Assembly (NCBI RefSeq): GCF_022376445.1
Contig: NW_025955090.1
Span: forward strand, 57,019 to 121,018
Direction: 5' to 3'
Length of the DNA: 64,000 nt
Source of the DNA: Fomitopsis serialis
Lineage: Eukaryota > Basidiomycota > Agaricomycetes > Polyporales > Fomitopsidaceae
The translations under genes were made by a program, and so were the position numbers. Numbering within the stretch: position 1 is the stretch's first letter; each line of letters begins with the position of its first letter. This document shows, piece by piece, positions 35,431-47,664 of this stretch. Below the pieces are notes generated by a model. That model was not told where the DNA came from. It did not search any database and saw nothing but the letters and a program-made list of their open reading frames with translations.

Positions 35431-36128
35431 ATGTCGCTAAGCTAGAGTCTGCTAGACGCACTGATGAGGTCGTGCGCGACGCGCGCGGCGAGTCCGCGTG
35501 AAAGTTTGAACGTTTGAACGGCGAGCGGACCGTGCGTTTTTTTTTAGCATGCTTGACGACTCGGGCAGCCACCACGACCGCCGGAGTCAAGTCGGAACGC
35601 GCCGGCGGTCAGGCGAGCTCGAACTGACGCCCGACTAGCTGAACCATCAAGATCGCCCGAGTCTACCCTCTCCGATCTCCCTCTCCCGCTCTCCCGCTCG
35701 CGCTCCTGACCCAGCGGGTCCCTCCTTTCGAATCTGGGAACCTCCACTCGACATCCGTGGTTCTGGTGACAAGCAACCTAGCCACGTGAACCAGGTCTTG
35801 CGCAACGCGCGCGCAAGTCCAGCCTCGAGCGACAAGACTGTCCAGAACGCGATGAGCGCAGAGCGGGGATGATATGAGGAGGATAGAAAAGGATAGTAGG
35901 GGCACGGGCGCGGGGAGCAGGGAAAGCGAGCAGGAAGCTTGCTCGACAATCGACGGTACGCCTTCACCGGGCGTGCCCACCCAGTCACTGCCGCCCCTCT
36001 CTTCGCCGCCGAACATCGCGCATTGGGTACGCCGAGCCTATCGCTCCGACGTACGTGCTCCAGACGAACACCCGCAAGCCACAGACGAACACCTTATTCT
36101 TCCCTCCTCTGCCCGCCTCACTCTCACC

Positions 36129-36402
36129 ATGTCGGACTCGCCGCAGCCATCACCCCCGGCTGCGCCCCGCCGCCGGCGCCACCCACAGCTCTTGCAGGTA
36201 GAGCAGCTCTGCAGCCAGTATCCGCATGCACACTGACCCACCGTGACTGCGCTCTCAGTGTACCAAAACGAGCCGACCAAATGCCCGCTCTCCAGGCTCT
36301 TCTTCCACTCCCTGACCGACGAGCTGGCCGCCAAGATGCAGCACATCCGGACGCGCATCCGCGAGGTCGTGCACCTGGGCAACTCCGCCGTGCCTGTCAT
36401 GT
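36129..36402 (+). pseudogene. Unrecognised conserved-looking exon pair
   Basis: An exon ending APPPAPPTALA joins, across a plausible intron (36199-36258), to VYQNEPTKCPLSRLFFHSLTDELAAKMQHIRTRIREVV. The second part has a credible amphipathic-helix composition and good codon texture, then degenerates into Pro/Ser-rich sequence. I do not recognise the family, and the gene seems incomplete on both sides. It may be another captured fragment. Confidence 0.35.
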
Positions 36403-36959
36403 CATTTCCGCCATCTCCACCATCTCCATCGCCTGCCCACGCGGGATCGGCGCGGCCGCCTCATGAGTTCCGCACAACGTCGGGCGAGACTGCCCACCTG
36501 GGCTCCACGGCGCACCTGCCGCCATCGCCACCGTGTTCTGCCCACTTTCTCCCCATCCTCTCCTTCGTTCTACTCGGCATCTACCCCTCTACCAGCGCAG
36601 CGCACGAGCCAGGAGTTTGCGCGAGTCTATATAGCACAGCAAGATGCTCGTTCCACCCGCAATCCTCACGCCCGGCGACCTCCAGTAAGCGCACTCTGAC
36701 TCCAACCTCCAAGATCATCGCACTCATCGTACCCCTCTACTCGCCCGCCTACCCTCGCTTGTACGCATCTTCGGTCGCCTGCACGACTGAAGGACCCCGA
36801 GCGAGTCTGCCTAATACCCGAGGCCACTCCGCCAGTGGCTCAACCAGTCGCTCCTAAAGACGGGCAGCCCATCTGCGCTCATCTCACCACATCCAAAGGG
36901 TGCGCCTCTCATCCTCTATTCGATCGAGAGATGGGGGAGATTCACTCCGATGCAGTCCC

Positions 36960-37640
36960 CCCGCCGCCGACGGACATCGAGGCGTCCAAGCGCCTCTGCG
37001 TGGACGGCCGTGGACCGGCTTTGTGAAGCCGCATGACAAGGTGCGTCGTGCCCGTCTGTAGGCCTCCTGGTCTCTGACGAGGGCAGGTCATTGGCATTGG
37101 CTCTGGCATTGCCCTACGTGGTCGAACGTATAGTCGCGCAAGGAGCGGCTCGCAACAAGGACCGCGTGTTCATCCAGGCGAGCTTCCAGTCCAAGGAGCT
37201 CATCGTGAGCGCGCAGCTGTTGCCCGGCGGCATCGACCAGTACCCTGTCATTGACGTCACGATAGGCGGCGCGGATTCGTGCGTGGACAGTCCGTGCCCA
37301 TGCAGGCGAGAGCTGATCGCGCCGCGCAGGGTCGACAAGACGTTGAACCGCATCAAGGGCGGCGGAGCGTGCCATCTGCGTGAAAAGGTGCTCGCGGCGG
37401 CTGCAGACAACTTCATCGTTGCGGCGGACTACCGCAAGGACACTGCCGTGCTTGGAAAGAACGTGCGTGTCTCCCTTCCCACTGCTGCCCAGCGCCCCAT
37501 CGACCGGACTTGCAGTTCCAGCAAGGCGTCCCGATCGAGGTCGCACAGTTCACCTACGCGAAAGTGCTGCAGAACGTCCATCTCGTCGGGTCGCCGAACG
37601 CCACACTTCACATGACCAAGTCGAAGGCGGGCCCCGTCGA
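36960..37640 (+). pseudogene. RKI1: Ribose-5-phosphate isomerase A fragment (C-terminus lost)
   Basis: The pentose-phosphate pathway enzyme RpiA/RKI1 is recognisable from VKPHDK, VIGIGSG, PYVVERIVAQGAARNKDRVFI, FQSKELIVSAQL, IDQYPVIDVTIGGAD, VDKTLNRIKGGGACHLREKVL, FIVAADYRKDTAVLGKN and QQGVPIEVAQFTYAKVLQNVHLVGSP to SKAGPV. Three intron-like gaps with GT..AG ends are retained (37042-37086, ~37279-37330, 37461-37512), so it derives from genomic DNA and not from a retrocopy. The usual C-terminal ~60-70 residues (GNFVIDAPF .. GVVEVGLF) are replaced by unrelated sequence. A frame break lies near 36990. It sits in a row of gene fragments. Confidence 0.75.
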
Positions 37641-37718
37641 CGGCCATGCGCGACCAAACGACCACGCTGCACACGGAGAAGGGCGAGACACTGAAGATCG
37701 AGGAGCAGGTTCCCCATC

Positions 37719-38091
37719 ATGCCGCCTCAGTCGCAGGCACCCCCAGAGGCGCCACGAATCGGGAAGATCCGGACGCTAGAAGACATGCTTGCAGAGCAAG
37801 ACATCATCAAGCGCGAAGTGAGCACGATGCGCGAGCTCATGGAAGAACGTCCGCGCGAGATGGAGATGCTTCGAAGCCTCAGCGTGTGGAATGGTGCCAT
37901 GACCAATCGTGCGAAGAACACTGCATGTCCGCTGACGATGGCGCTCGAAGCACCAATATGCGACGACGTAGTGTGGAGGCGACGGAGGGATGAACTCAGC
38001 CGACCGGGGACGCCAGAGCCGACGGGTATGGGTATCGACGAGGACGAGGACGAGGAGCAAGAGCAGCGCAATCGTCAAAGGAAACATAGAG
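37719..38091 (+). pseudogene. Coiled-coil protein fragment
   Basis: The frame MPPQSQAPPEAPRIGKIRTLEDMLAEQDIIKREV .. RELMEERPREMEMLRS reads as a charged coiled coil. After a patch of lower quality it continues WRRRRDELSRPGTPEPTGMGIDEDEDEE. The segment looks like part of a longer protein, since there is no natural end before LPD1-like sequence begins at 38184. I do not assign a family. Confidence 0.4.
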
Positions 38092-38183
38092 AGAGTTCGC
38101 ATTTGCCGCCGCCATCCTCTCTCCCGACTCCCGCTTTCTCTTCCTCGATGCCTGTGTGGCACTTCCCCTTCTTTCCCACCCAT

Positions 38184-38961
<778 letters not shown>

Positions 38962-39154
38962 TGAGTGCCGTGTTTGTTGTGCTCTCTAATACATTGACTC
39001 TAATACATCGACAGCATGTTTGCTGTTAAACACGCGCTTGAGTGCATTTTGCGCCGCGCGCGCGTGAGAGGAGTGGGAGGTGCGAATGCGTGGTCTCGAG
39101 GCCGGGTTCGCCGAGTCTGCAGAGCCTGCCAGCAGAGGCGATCATGAAAGAAAT

Positions 39155-39220
39155 GGACGAGTGCGCCGCGTTGGGCGTACGCGATTGCGTTCGAGGTCGA
39201 CCGCCATAATTAGCTACTCG
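39155..39220 (+). repeat. Local diverged duplicate, partner of 40812-40882
   Basis: GTGCGCCG.GTTGGGCGTA, GCGATTGCGTTCGA and AGCTACT occur here and, with a few substitutions, at 40815-40882. This indicates a ~65-bp diverged duplication in the same orientation. Confidence 0.55.
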
Positions 39221-39892
39221 GGTCGCCGGGGTGAACGGTGGTCGCCAATAGTGTGCATGCGAGCATACAGTGCGCCGTTCACTTCCGCGTGCAACCACGT
39301 CCACCGAGTCGCCGCGGCGCGGCGCGGCGCACGCGAGGAGTGAGTGTTCCGCGCCACCCTCCCCGACCATATATCCCTGCACGCGAGGGACGAGCATGCC
39401 CGCCGGCCACGTCCATATCTGGACGTGACCATATCCGGCCATATTCAGCGCCTTCGACCCGTCCACCACCCGCATTCCCCGCTGTCCAGTCCACCGTCGT
39501 ACAGGTCGCCCGTCACCCAAGCCGCCCGCATGACACAAGCCCCACGTAGACACACCAAAACGCTGTTAAAAAGGCGTCGCTCAGGCCTGCCACGGCTTAG
39601 TTGCGTCCGCAGCGGGCAGGCGTGGCTTGAGCAGGGTGTGGAAGCTTGGTTCGCTCACAGAACCTCTCGCACGAGTCCCTCGAAACCTCTCGGGCGAGTC
39701 CTTCGAGTTCAGCAATGGCGAGCACAAGCTACCGGGTGTCAAGTATGCCATCGGCGGTCTCGGCAACCAGGCAAAACCCCATCGCGAAGAGCGTCAATGG
39801 GCTCTTGGGGGCGAGGGTGATGACGACAAGAGCATGGAGGACACCTGCTCTTCCTCGACGCTTGCGTCGCACTTCCCCCTTCTTTCCCAACC

Positions 39893-39975
39893 ATGTTGCA
39901 GGTCTCTAGACGAGTACCCTGCTCTCGCGTACCTTCGCACGACCGCTCACAAAACTACGTGCAATCTAGGGTAAC
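39893..39975 (+). pseudogene. LPD1 5' fragment (presequence), copy 2
   Basis: From ATG 39893 the reading MLQVSRRVPCSRVPSHDRSQ matches the presequence of the copy starting at 38184. The ~40 nt upstream (GCACTTCCCCCTTCTTTCCC) are also shared with 38155-38183. It is not followed by the Rossmann motif. It may be the 5' part of the same disrupted copy whose 3' end is at 42.8-43.3 kb. Confidence 0.6.
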
Positions 39976-40811
39976 TCGTGTACCTCGGAGCGTATCCGTG
40001 CTCCAGATCGGTCGCTGGAATCATTCGCGAGGCCTTGCAACACCGGCGGAGCACGCGGCAAAGAGAGTCGAGGAAGACAACAAGAAGATGGACGTCTATG
40101 ACGAGGATACCCCGCCGCCGCCCGGCAAGGCCGGCCGGAAGCTCGACGCCATGAGCATACTGCGAGCCCGGAGACTTCATCCCCGGGAAGACGTCGCCGC
40201 GAGCCCCCGCCCTACCATGTACTGCGAGCAGCAGGCGGTGTTGGATGGGGCGGCAAGTGCATGTACTCTGTCCAGTCGCCACTCCGACCACCCACGCTCC
40301 CGCCGCCCTCCTCACGCCCTCCTCACGCGGAATCGCCGCGCGCTCGGTAACCTTACCGCCCCCACTGCCTACGAGTTCGAGGTCGAGCGACCGCGCGACG
40401 TCAAACCCATCGCGCAGAGCACGCCTGCGCACTTAGCCAAGCACCCAGAGGACGAACCGACGCTTGGGTGGATGGCCGCGAAGGGACGACTGGCGCAGAC
40501 GGAGGAGAACTGGAACGACTCCCGTGAGTACCGAAGTCACTCGCCCTCAACCTCCCTCTCCTCTGCGCCGGCGTTCCGCATATCCTTCCTCACTCGACCC
40601 GCCTCCACGTCCGCCATCTGTTCACGTCCGTACTCTGCACGTCAACCTCGAGCTACGCGCCCCCGTCCTCGTCCGACTCGCATCTGCCCTTTCAGCACGC
40701 GCCGGACGCCGGACTCTCCGCTCGGCGCGCCTGCGACCTCGCAGTGTCTCACCCAGTCGGCGACCCACCAACATGATCGCGCCGGCGCGCCCAGTAGTCC
40801 GTCCATGTCTC

Positions 40812-40882
40812 CCCGAGTGCGCCGTGCTGGGCGCATGCGATTGCGTTCGATGTGGACGGGGGCGGCCACGATCAGCTACTGA
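40812..40882 (+). repeat. Local diverged duplicate, partner of 39155-39220
   Basis: This is the second copy of the duplicated stretch described at 39155-39220. Both reside in open but motif-free GC-rich frames. Confidence 0.55.
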
Positions 40883-42099
40883 GGTTCACGCAGGGACCCC
40901 AAGCTGAGTGAGCAACAACCGCACAGGTTGTACCGCTCGCCTGCCACTCCAGCCGCATCCCTGCAGAGCTCGGCAGCACAATTCAGCCGCAAGCATCCAT
41001 TGTAACTCAGTTCGTCAGTTTACTCTTCTCTGCGGCTCGCTCGTTCTTGATACTATTGACAAGGCGCACCCCAGGCTCGCCGCACTCGATGCGTCCACAC
41101 TGCGCCTGCGCTTCGCCTGGTCGCGACTTCCCCGGCCTCGCCTTAAACCAAATGAGTTCCACATCGGACTTCAACTTCCGCGATAAGCACTGACTCCCGA
41201 CTCTCGGTGCGCCTGCGAGGTCATCTCCGTCATTTCGTCATCTCCATCGCCTGCCGACGTCGTCTGCGGTGGTCGCTGCTAGTCATTCATCTTCGTCGAC
41301 GATCCGCGGACATGCTCATGAGATCACTCAGCAAGTGCCTCGCAAGCGGCAGCAGCAGCCCAGTGAGCAGGTACCGGCGGGCAGGAACTGGCACATCGAG
41401 CGCGATGCCGTGACTAATGCGAAGCGAAGCGGACGAGACGGGGTGTGTGTCGAGGCAGAGGCACGCCGCCGCGAGCGAAACTCCGCGTAAGCCTCTCCGT
41501 TCGGCGCTGCGATACTCGCTCTGACCGTCCCATACGGGCTGACTAGGCGAGGGCACAGATGGCGTGAACGTGGGTGTGCGGACGTGCCGTACATGGTGGC
41601 TGACCGGTGAGTGGCCAGGTGAGCAGTGAAGTCTGCATTTCCGGGGCAACGCGCCTGGCGGGCGCGTGCAGTCCAAACGGTCGAGTGCCGGACCGTTTGC
41701 TTTTCGGCATGCCAGTGTCGGAACGATGACGTGCGGGGACGGTTCAGCGGTACGCGACCTCTGTGCCGCGCTTGGTTTGGTCACTGACCTATGTGCAGTA
41801 CGCGTCACCTCGCCCAACCGGGAGGATGTTCGCTGCGCTCGACCGGGGCCGAATACACATGTCGGACCGAGTCGGAGCGCATCAACCTTGCGCGGAGACA
41901 CCGACTCACGCGCAGAAGACGCGCAGAGTTGAGGGTGAGCACGAAGAGAGCCAGGAAGTCGGCAAGGGACACGATGAGCGGCCACGCAAGACTGCTCGGT
42001 AGGGAACGCATACAATGTGCGAGACGAAGGCCGAGAACAGATCGAGGAGAGAACGGGAGTGAGTGTCGACGCTGACCAGTGCATGTGGAGGCGCCGCTA

Positions 42100-42260
42100 A
42101 CGTCGGTGGGCAGACCGGGATCGCAGCGGGCGAATACCAGCCCGTGAGCATCCCGTTTCGTGCCCTCTGACCGGCGCAAATGGGCTGGAGATTCGACCGG
42201 GCGAAGGCAGACGCGGCGTGAGCTCGTGCCGCGCAGCGATCATCGAGGGAGGAACTGGTG
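42100..42260 (+). repeat. Diverged tandem duplicate, partner of 42560-42700
   Basis: GTCGGTGGGCAGACCGGGAT, TCGACCGGGCGAAGGCAGA and GCAGCGATCATCGAGGG reappear in order and spacing ~470 bp downstream with ~20-25% substitution. This is an old local duplication in non-coding GC-rich sequence. Confidence 0.6.
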
Positions 42261-42764
42261 ATCGGCAGCAAGTGTGCCCGACGCGTTGCGGTCACGCGTG
42301 CAGCTTGGCCGGGGCAGGTCGCAACTTGGCATATTTTGCAGGAGATATTGTACAGGTTCATGGTTGGTACGGAGCACTGCACGCTGTGAGTTGGCGGTGC
42401 GTGTACTTGGCAGTAGTTGGCCGGGACACCCATGCTCGGCATCCGCTAACCAAGACTGCTAGCTTTTCTGCTCAGAACTAGATCGGAAACGGACGAACAT
42501 ACCCTATGAGATATGGCTGGACACCCGAGTGCGTCTCGTCGTTGACTGACGTGCGTGGATATACCGCTGATGTCGGTGACCAGACCGGGATGATACTGCG
42601 ACGAACGTGTATCCGCGCATGAGTGCTGAGTCGACCGGGGGTAGGCGGATATGACGTGAGCTTCGGTAGTGCAGCGATCGTTGAGGGTGAATGACCAGTA
42701 AGTCATCCGGTAAGCGGCACGATCTGCGCGTCCAGGCCGCGCGCCCTGACGGGTGCGCGAGTGT

Positions 42765-43300
42765 TGCGCGCGCAGGCTGTTCAGGGCAGCCCAAGTCGGA
42801 ACCAAGATCGACGTGGAGGTGGACCCCCGCGGCCGCATCGTGATCGACGACGAGTACACCACGTCCATCTCTGCCGTGAGGTGCATGGGCGACGTGACCT
42901 TCGGGCCCATGCTCGCGCACAAGGCCGAGAAGGAGAGCATCGCGGCGGCAGAGTGCATCAAGGCGGGGCACGGGCACATGAACTACCGCGTGATCCCGGG
43001 CGTCGTGTACGTGCACCCGGAGGCGGCGTGGGTAGGGAAGACGGAGCAGGAGCTGAAGAAGGCGGCGGTGCAGTACACCGTCGGTAGGTTCCCGTTCCAG
43101 GCGAACTCGCGCGCGAACGCGGGCGTGGGCGCGGGCGGGCGGGCGAGTTCCTCGTGGAGAAGGAGGACTGACTGCATCCTGGGGCTCGTGCTCGAGTGCG
43201 GCGTGTGCGCGGAGGACGTCGCGAGGACGCGCCACGCGTACCCGACCTCAGCGAGGTGTTCAGGGAGGCAGTGATGCCTGTGTCCTCGAAGCCGAACCAC
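42765..43300 (+). pseudogene. LPD1: Dihydrolipoyl dehydrogenase 3' fragment, copy 2
   Basis: The reading VEVDPRGRIVIDDEYTT, AVRCMGDVTFGPMLAHKAE, IKAGHGHMNYRVIPGVVYVHPEA, WVGKTEQELKKAAVQYTVGRFPFQANS matches the dimerisation domain. FLVEKED, GRREDAPRVPDLSEVFREAVM and SSKPNHL follow in shifted frames. The conserved HPTxSE region reads PDLSE. There is no N-terminal half directly upstream. It is less damaged than copy 1 over the shared part and belongs to a separate duplication. Confidence 0.75.
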
Positions 43301-43495
43301 TTGAGGAGCACAGGGGTCAGTGGAATGTGGAGGGCGTGCTTGCTGCGAAGATCGAGAGTGCGAGGCAGGTAGTCCCTAGCTACTTACCCCATCCTTGTTG
43401 GCACGAGCATCTAGGGTTTTGCTGAAGCTGCAATAATGTCTACTCTGTGTAAATTGAGAATATTGCTAGCTATGAAGACGAGTGATGAGTTACGA

Positions 43496-45100
43496 CTAAA
43501 TGCAAATTGGGCAGGGATTGACACTGCAGTTGTAACCGTCATCGAGGCAGAGGGTGCATAGTTCATCGCCACAGCTGCTCTCGACGTCATCCTCCATACT
43601 CTCCACCCATTCCTTCTCCGCAGTCGCAAAATCCTCACCCTCAACATACTTCTGCCAGGTGGAGGCAAGGCGGGTACTCGTAACGAAGGCGATGCCAGCC
43701 TGCGCGAAAGGTGGAACATCTTCCTTCCGATCCGAGCTGTAATCGAGCAGACTCGTGCCATGGTCGTGCTCAGGCATCCACGCGATCATCGTGTTGGGAG
43801 CCTGGCATACCTTGATGCCATAGACTGCCTCGTAGAAACTCCCTCCTGTCATACCCTTGCGGCGAGAAGTCGTCCACGAGAACGCCCATTTCTGGGGCTG
43901 CTTCTCTCGATGAATGGCACTACAAGATATGCATCAGGACCGATCCAAGGAAATGCTGTAAGAGCACTTACCGCGCATAGTTACAACCAGCCACACCTGC
44001 AGGCGGTGCGAGTTCGGCATCATTGAACTCGACGTACTCGTCTCCGCACTCCACCATATAGATGCCTTTCGACTCCCGCGACTTCGAATTGGCGTCCATG
44101 CGACCCATCGAATTCTCGGAAAGGTACAACTCGAACGGAGCGAGGACCTCCTCAGGAAGGTGTGACTGGATCAGGTTCCAGAAGAGAGCAAATACTGATG
44201 ATACACGGAAGTCGTGCTCCCGTATGAATTCTGCGGTGTGTTTGGAGGAGCGGAGGTTCCGAGCCCAGTCGTACAGAGGGTGGCTGCGAGAACCAGCAGT
44301 GTAGCCGAGAAGCACAAGCTTCCCCGGGTCCTCGAGCTGGTGCACAAGTGTCAATAACGAGCACAAATGAGACTCAAATATTGCCTGCTCACCCTGACTG
44401 ATCTTCTCATATCAGCCGACTGCTCTGTCTCGCCATTTGCGTATGCCAGAACCTTCTTGTCCTTACAGAAGTCCCGGATTATGATCATGACGACCTTGCC
44501 TGTTTTCCTGTCCCGAAAAACTACACTCTCCTCCTCGTGCACAATGTGTGCGAGCTTCGAGGGGTCCTCCACGGCAATAGGGTGCCGCGTGTGGCGCCTG
44601 TCCGCCTGCTTGCCCTCCTCGATTCGAGGTCTCCACTGCTCGGCTGTCTCGGGCGACTCAGCAACCCACCAATGGTAGTCGGGGTATGGCTTGGTGAGAG
44701 GGTCAACAAAAACCTCCGTCGTGTTCTTGTCGAGCCAGGCTGCCTTGCCGGCCTCATCTAGCCTCCGCAGGCGCAGGCGCGCAGCGAGTTCCCTGCACAT
44801 CTCCTCCCGCACTTGGGTGTTCTGCATACGCAGGACAAGGGCCTTCTCGAGTTGATCCGGAAGTTGCCGGGCCCGGGTATGAGCACACCATCCCAAGAAA
44901 CCAGCAAAGAGGTCGCCTGCGGGGGAAGGAATGCCAAGGGAGGCGAGTCGAAGGTGTAGTAAATCTGTGAGTTGTAGGCGGGGATAGGGATTGCTCGAAC
45001 GAGCAAGTAACTCGAGAGCAGCCGCATCGCCACTGATGTCTTCGATGAGAGCGGAGTATGCTGCTTTCCGAGCCTCTTTCTTTTCTTTCCGCGAAGGCAT
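43496..45100 (-). CDS. DSBH-fold 2OG-dioxygenase-like protein (TET/JBP-like candidate)
   Basis: The frame is uninterrupted after splicing. The start at 45100 reads MPSRKEKKEARKAAYSALIEDIS. The 249-codon first frame runs into an intron near 44400. It continues with LVLLGYTAGSRSHPLYDWARNL, GYxxx .. GCNYAR, an intron at 43928-43976, then AIHREKQPQKWAFSWTT, TGGSFYEAVYGIKVCQAPN and MIAWMPEHDHGTSL. The order IHxE .. GGxF .. HGTSL fits the metal-binding core of a double-stranded beta-helix 2OG-Fe(II) oxygenase. This type is expanded in agaricomycetes, and some relatives are TET/JBP-like base oxidases. HxE instead of HxD is unusual. The C-terminus is Cys-rich (CGDELCTLC .. CPICI), possibly zinc-binding. 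Assignment to TET/JBP is tentative. Confidence 0.5.
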
Positions 45101-46659
45101 CGTGAGCCCTGAATGCAGATGAATGAGCTCTGCGCGAGTGGAGTCAGTGGACGCGCCGCGCGGCCTGCATCGTCACATGACCGATTTGGCGGTGCCACGC
45201 TCGCCGCTGGGCGGCTCCTCGTTTTCCTCCGGCGTAGTCGCAAACAACCACGCATACCAAGCTGCAGATCTTTTGGCGGCGGTCATGCGTCGATGTTCGC
45301 GTTGGGGTAAGGCCCGGGTGGTCGCATCCGCATGATCGTCAAAGGAAGGCTCGGCTTCGCAAGATTTTGGTTGCTCTTGCCCAACTCGCAGCAAAGCCGC
45401 GGGAGCTGCAGGTTCAAATGGTCAAAGGCTGAGGTATGTTCTTGCTCGGGGAAATTGTGATGCGCGATGCTAACGAATGAGCATCCTCGCAGCCTGCTTC
45501 CACTTTCAGCAATCGTTGGGTCCTCCGCATGCAGAGCCCGCCTGCCTCGCAGCCGCCTCGGCGACCCCGCTCTCAAATAGCGTCAAGCAGCCTACTCGCT
45601 AATCGGCCACTTGCTAGCCCGCCTCATTCAGCCCTGGAGAGCCGGGGAAGAAGCTCGAGGGCACCGCGAACGCGCAGCTGCAGGTTACCCGCTGCAGCGG
45701 CCGGAACGCGCTCGCCACCGCGGGCCCGCGCAGCCTCGCCGCCCCTGCACGCTGGCGCGCCCGCTTTTCGCGGCGCCTGGATGCGCTAGTCTTTGGTGGG
45801 CAGGGTGCAGGGGCACCGCTGAGTTGGCGTCGCGCAGGCAGTGAGGAGGGAGGAGGAGCGGCGGAGCAAGAAGTTCGCACTTAGTCCCGTCAAGACAAGG
45901 TGTGCGTTCCCTGCACTGCCATCCGCACTTCGCGCATTGCTGACCTTCCTGCAGCCGCGACAAAATCCGCCTCGGTGCGCCGCTCTCGTGCCTCCGCAAG
46001 CCGCCAAATGTGCTGGCTGGTCTCGCGCCCACTCCCGCCAAGGCTGGTTTCGTCGGCGCCGCCCTGGAGGCTGGATGCCGCGCCGAGCTTGCTGGCGGTG
46101 GCCACACCAACGCTGCCGCACCCCGGGCGAAGGTGGCTGAGATCCAGAGCAAGTCAAGAGCCGCCTCGTCACACCGTTGTGTTTGGATGGTGCACCATGC
46201 CACCTTGCGGGGATGGAGTTTCAAAGGCTCGTGGATTGACTTGAATGCGGTCCCTATGGGTCCGACCGTGGCCTCCCCGTATACTCAGGCTGCCGGCGCG
46301 CCGTGATTCCGGCTTCGAGGAATGTCTCCCGCAGGACAAATCCAGCCTAGGTAGCCTTCCGAGCCTCTCGGAAGGGTCTGGCGGCGGATCCACGAAGATC
46401 GAGCTGGCGCTTTCTGGGCGCTACGCTCCCCGCTCAGCGTGCATCTAGAGCTGCTGCATTGCAAGATTCTGCACGACCCTTCATGAACACCGGCGGTGAT
46501 CCTCCACCACTGGACTCGCCACGACCCCCGTTGGCTTTACTTCTGCCGAGGCGGCGACTCCGATAGCTCGTTCTGCGACACTGCAACATCACCTGAAGGC
46601 GACCCTCGGTCCACATTGCTATCCTCCGCCGCATACTCGGACCTTCGGAATTCATACAA
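45101..46659. other. GC-rich tract with duplicated fragment, no confident gene
   Basis: It includes the inverted partner (45270-45394, - strand, PSFDDHADATTRALPQREHR) of 34490-34640. Frames at 45.6-46.3 kb such as NVLAGLAPTPAKAGFVGAAL are Ala/Gly/Pro-rich and carry no recognised motif. A perfect 12-nt inverted repeat (TAGCCTTCCGAGCCTCTCGGAAGG region, ~46351-46376) can form a small hairpin. Confidence 0.4.
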
Positions 46660-47427
46660 ATGACCCCTTGTGCGTTACCCCTATTCCACGTCCGCCTCGT
46701 CAGCTACTCGCATCTCCCAGTGCGGATGCACCGACTGAATGCCCACCTTCGCCCTCTTCACCAACCCTTCCACTCGATCCCTTACCGGACGACTCCTCGC
46801 AACGATCATCAGAGATCCTCTCCGCCGCCAGACGGCGACGACCTCCAGTTCCTCGACATCCAGCTGGGCCCAGCGTCAACCAACCTCGAAGTTGACGAGT
46901 TCCTCCAGCTGCGCGCCGTCCGCCGCCGTGCGCTGTCTGCTGAACGCGCCGCCCGGAGCGCAGAAGCCAAGCTGGCTGAGCTCGTGCGTACCGCAGCCAA
47001 GGCCCTCCTGCCCCCTCGCGCGGCGATAGGGGTATGGATATGGACACTTCAGACGATCCTTCGGCCGCGGCGCGAAGCGTATGCACAAGCACGACTTGCC
47101 CATCGTGACGGCTATGCGCGCGGCCGAGTTCAAGCATCATCCGGCGCCTGAGGCTGCCGACGCGCAGTGCAGGTGAGCGCCAGAAGACAAATGCGCTCGG
47201 AAGCGCAGTTCCAGCGGCTCGTCGCATCATTCTGCGAGCTACCTTCGCCACACCGAGTGCAGCGTCCGCCGCCAGATCAGGGCAGGTATCCCGAGGAGGC
47301 AGGCACTGAGGAACCTCGCAGGCCGGATACGCCGAGCGGCGACAGTGAACTAGAGGAAGCAGCGCCGTCCTTGTTCGTGGATCCTATTGACACCCGCTGC
47401 GAGTGTGATGGGGAGGGGGGGACATGA
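46660..47427 (+). CDS. Hypothetical protein, exon model unclear
   Basis: The best reading is DGDDLQFLDIQLGPASTNLEVDEFLQLRAVRRRAL .. SAEAKLAELVRTAAKAL, a short charged coiled-coil-like segment (~46840-47010). Downstream comes a Pro/Glu-rich segment (PPPDQGRYPEEAGTEEPRRPDTPSG) to a stop at 47427. Splicing between the two is not resolved. No family is recognised. Confidence 0.3.
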
Positions 47428-47664
47428 GCATGCTGGATAGTCCAGCGATGGATGTCGATGCGTAGTTCCATCACTTTGTTGTCTCCCTGATCCTTGGACT
47501 GACACTGGAGTGAGACAGCCATCATCTGCGGTCGGCTCTCCCGCTGCATCCTCACGGCGGTATACTCCACCTCCAACGCCAAGTGCCATTAGGACGAGCA
47601 AGCGGAAGAGGCGCTGCGCCTAAGAGTTTGCTCTATCATTCATAACTGGTGTTACGTTCAGCGG

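Noticed and set aside
39893..40882. 330-codon open frame in the GC-rich block
   Set aside because: Only its first ~25 residues match anything (LPD1 presequence). The rest is Arg/Pro/Ser-rich as expected from GC bias.
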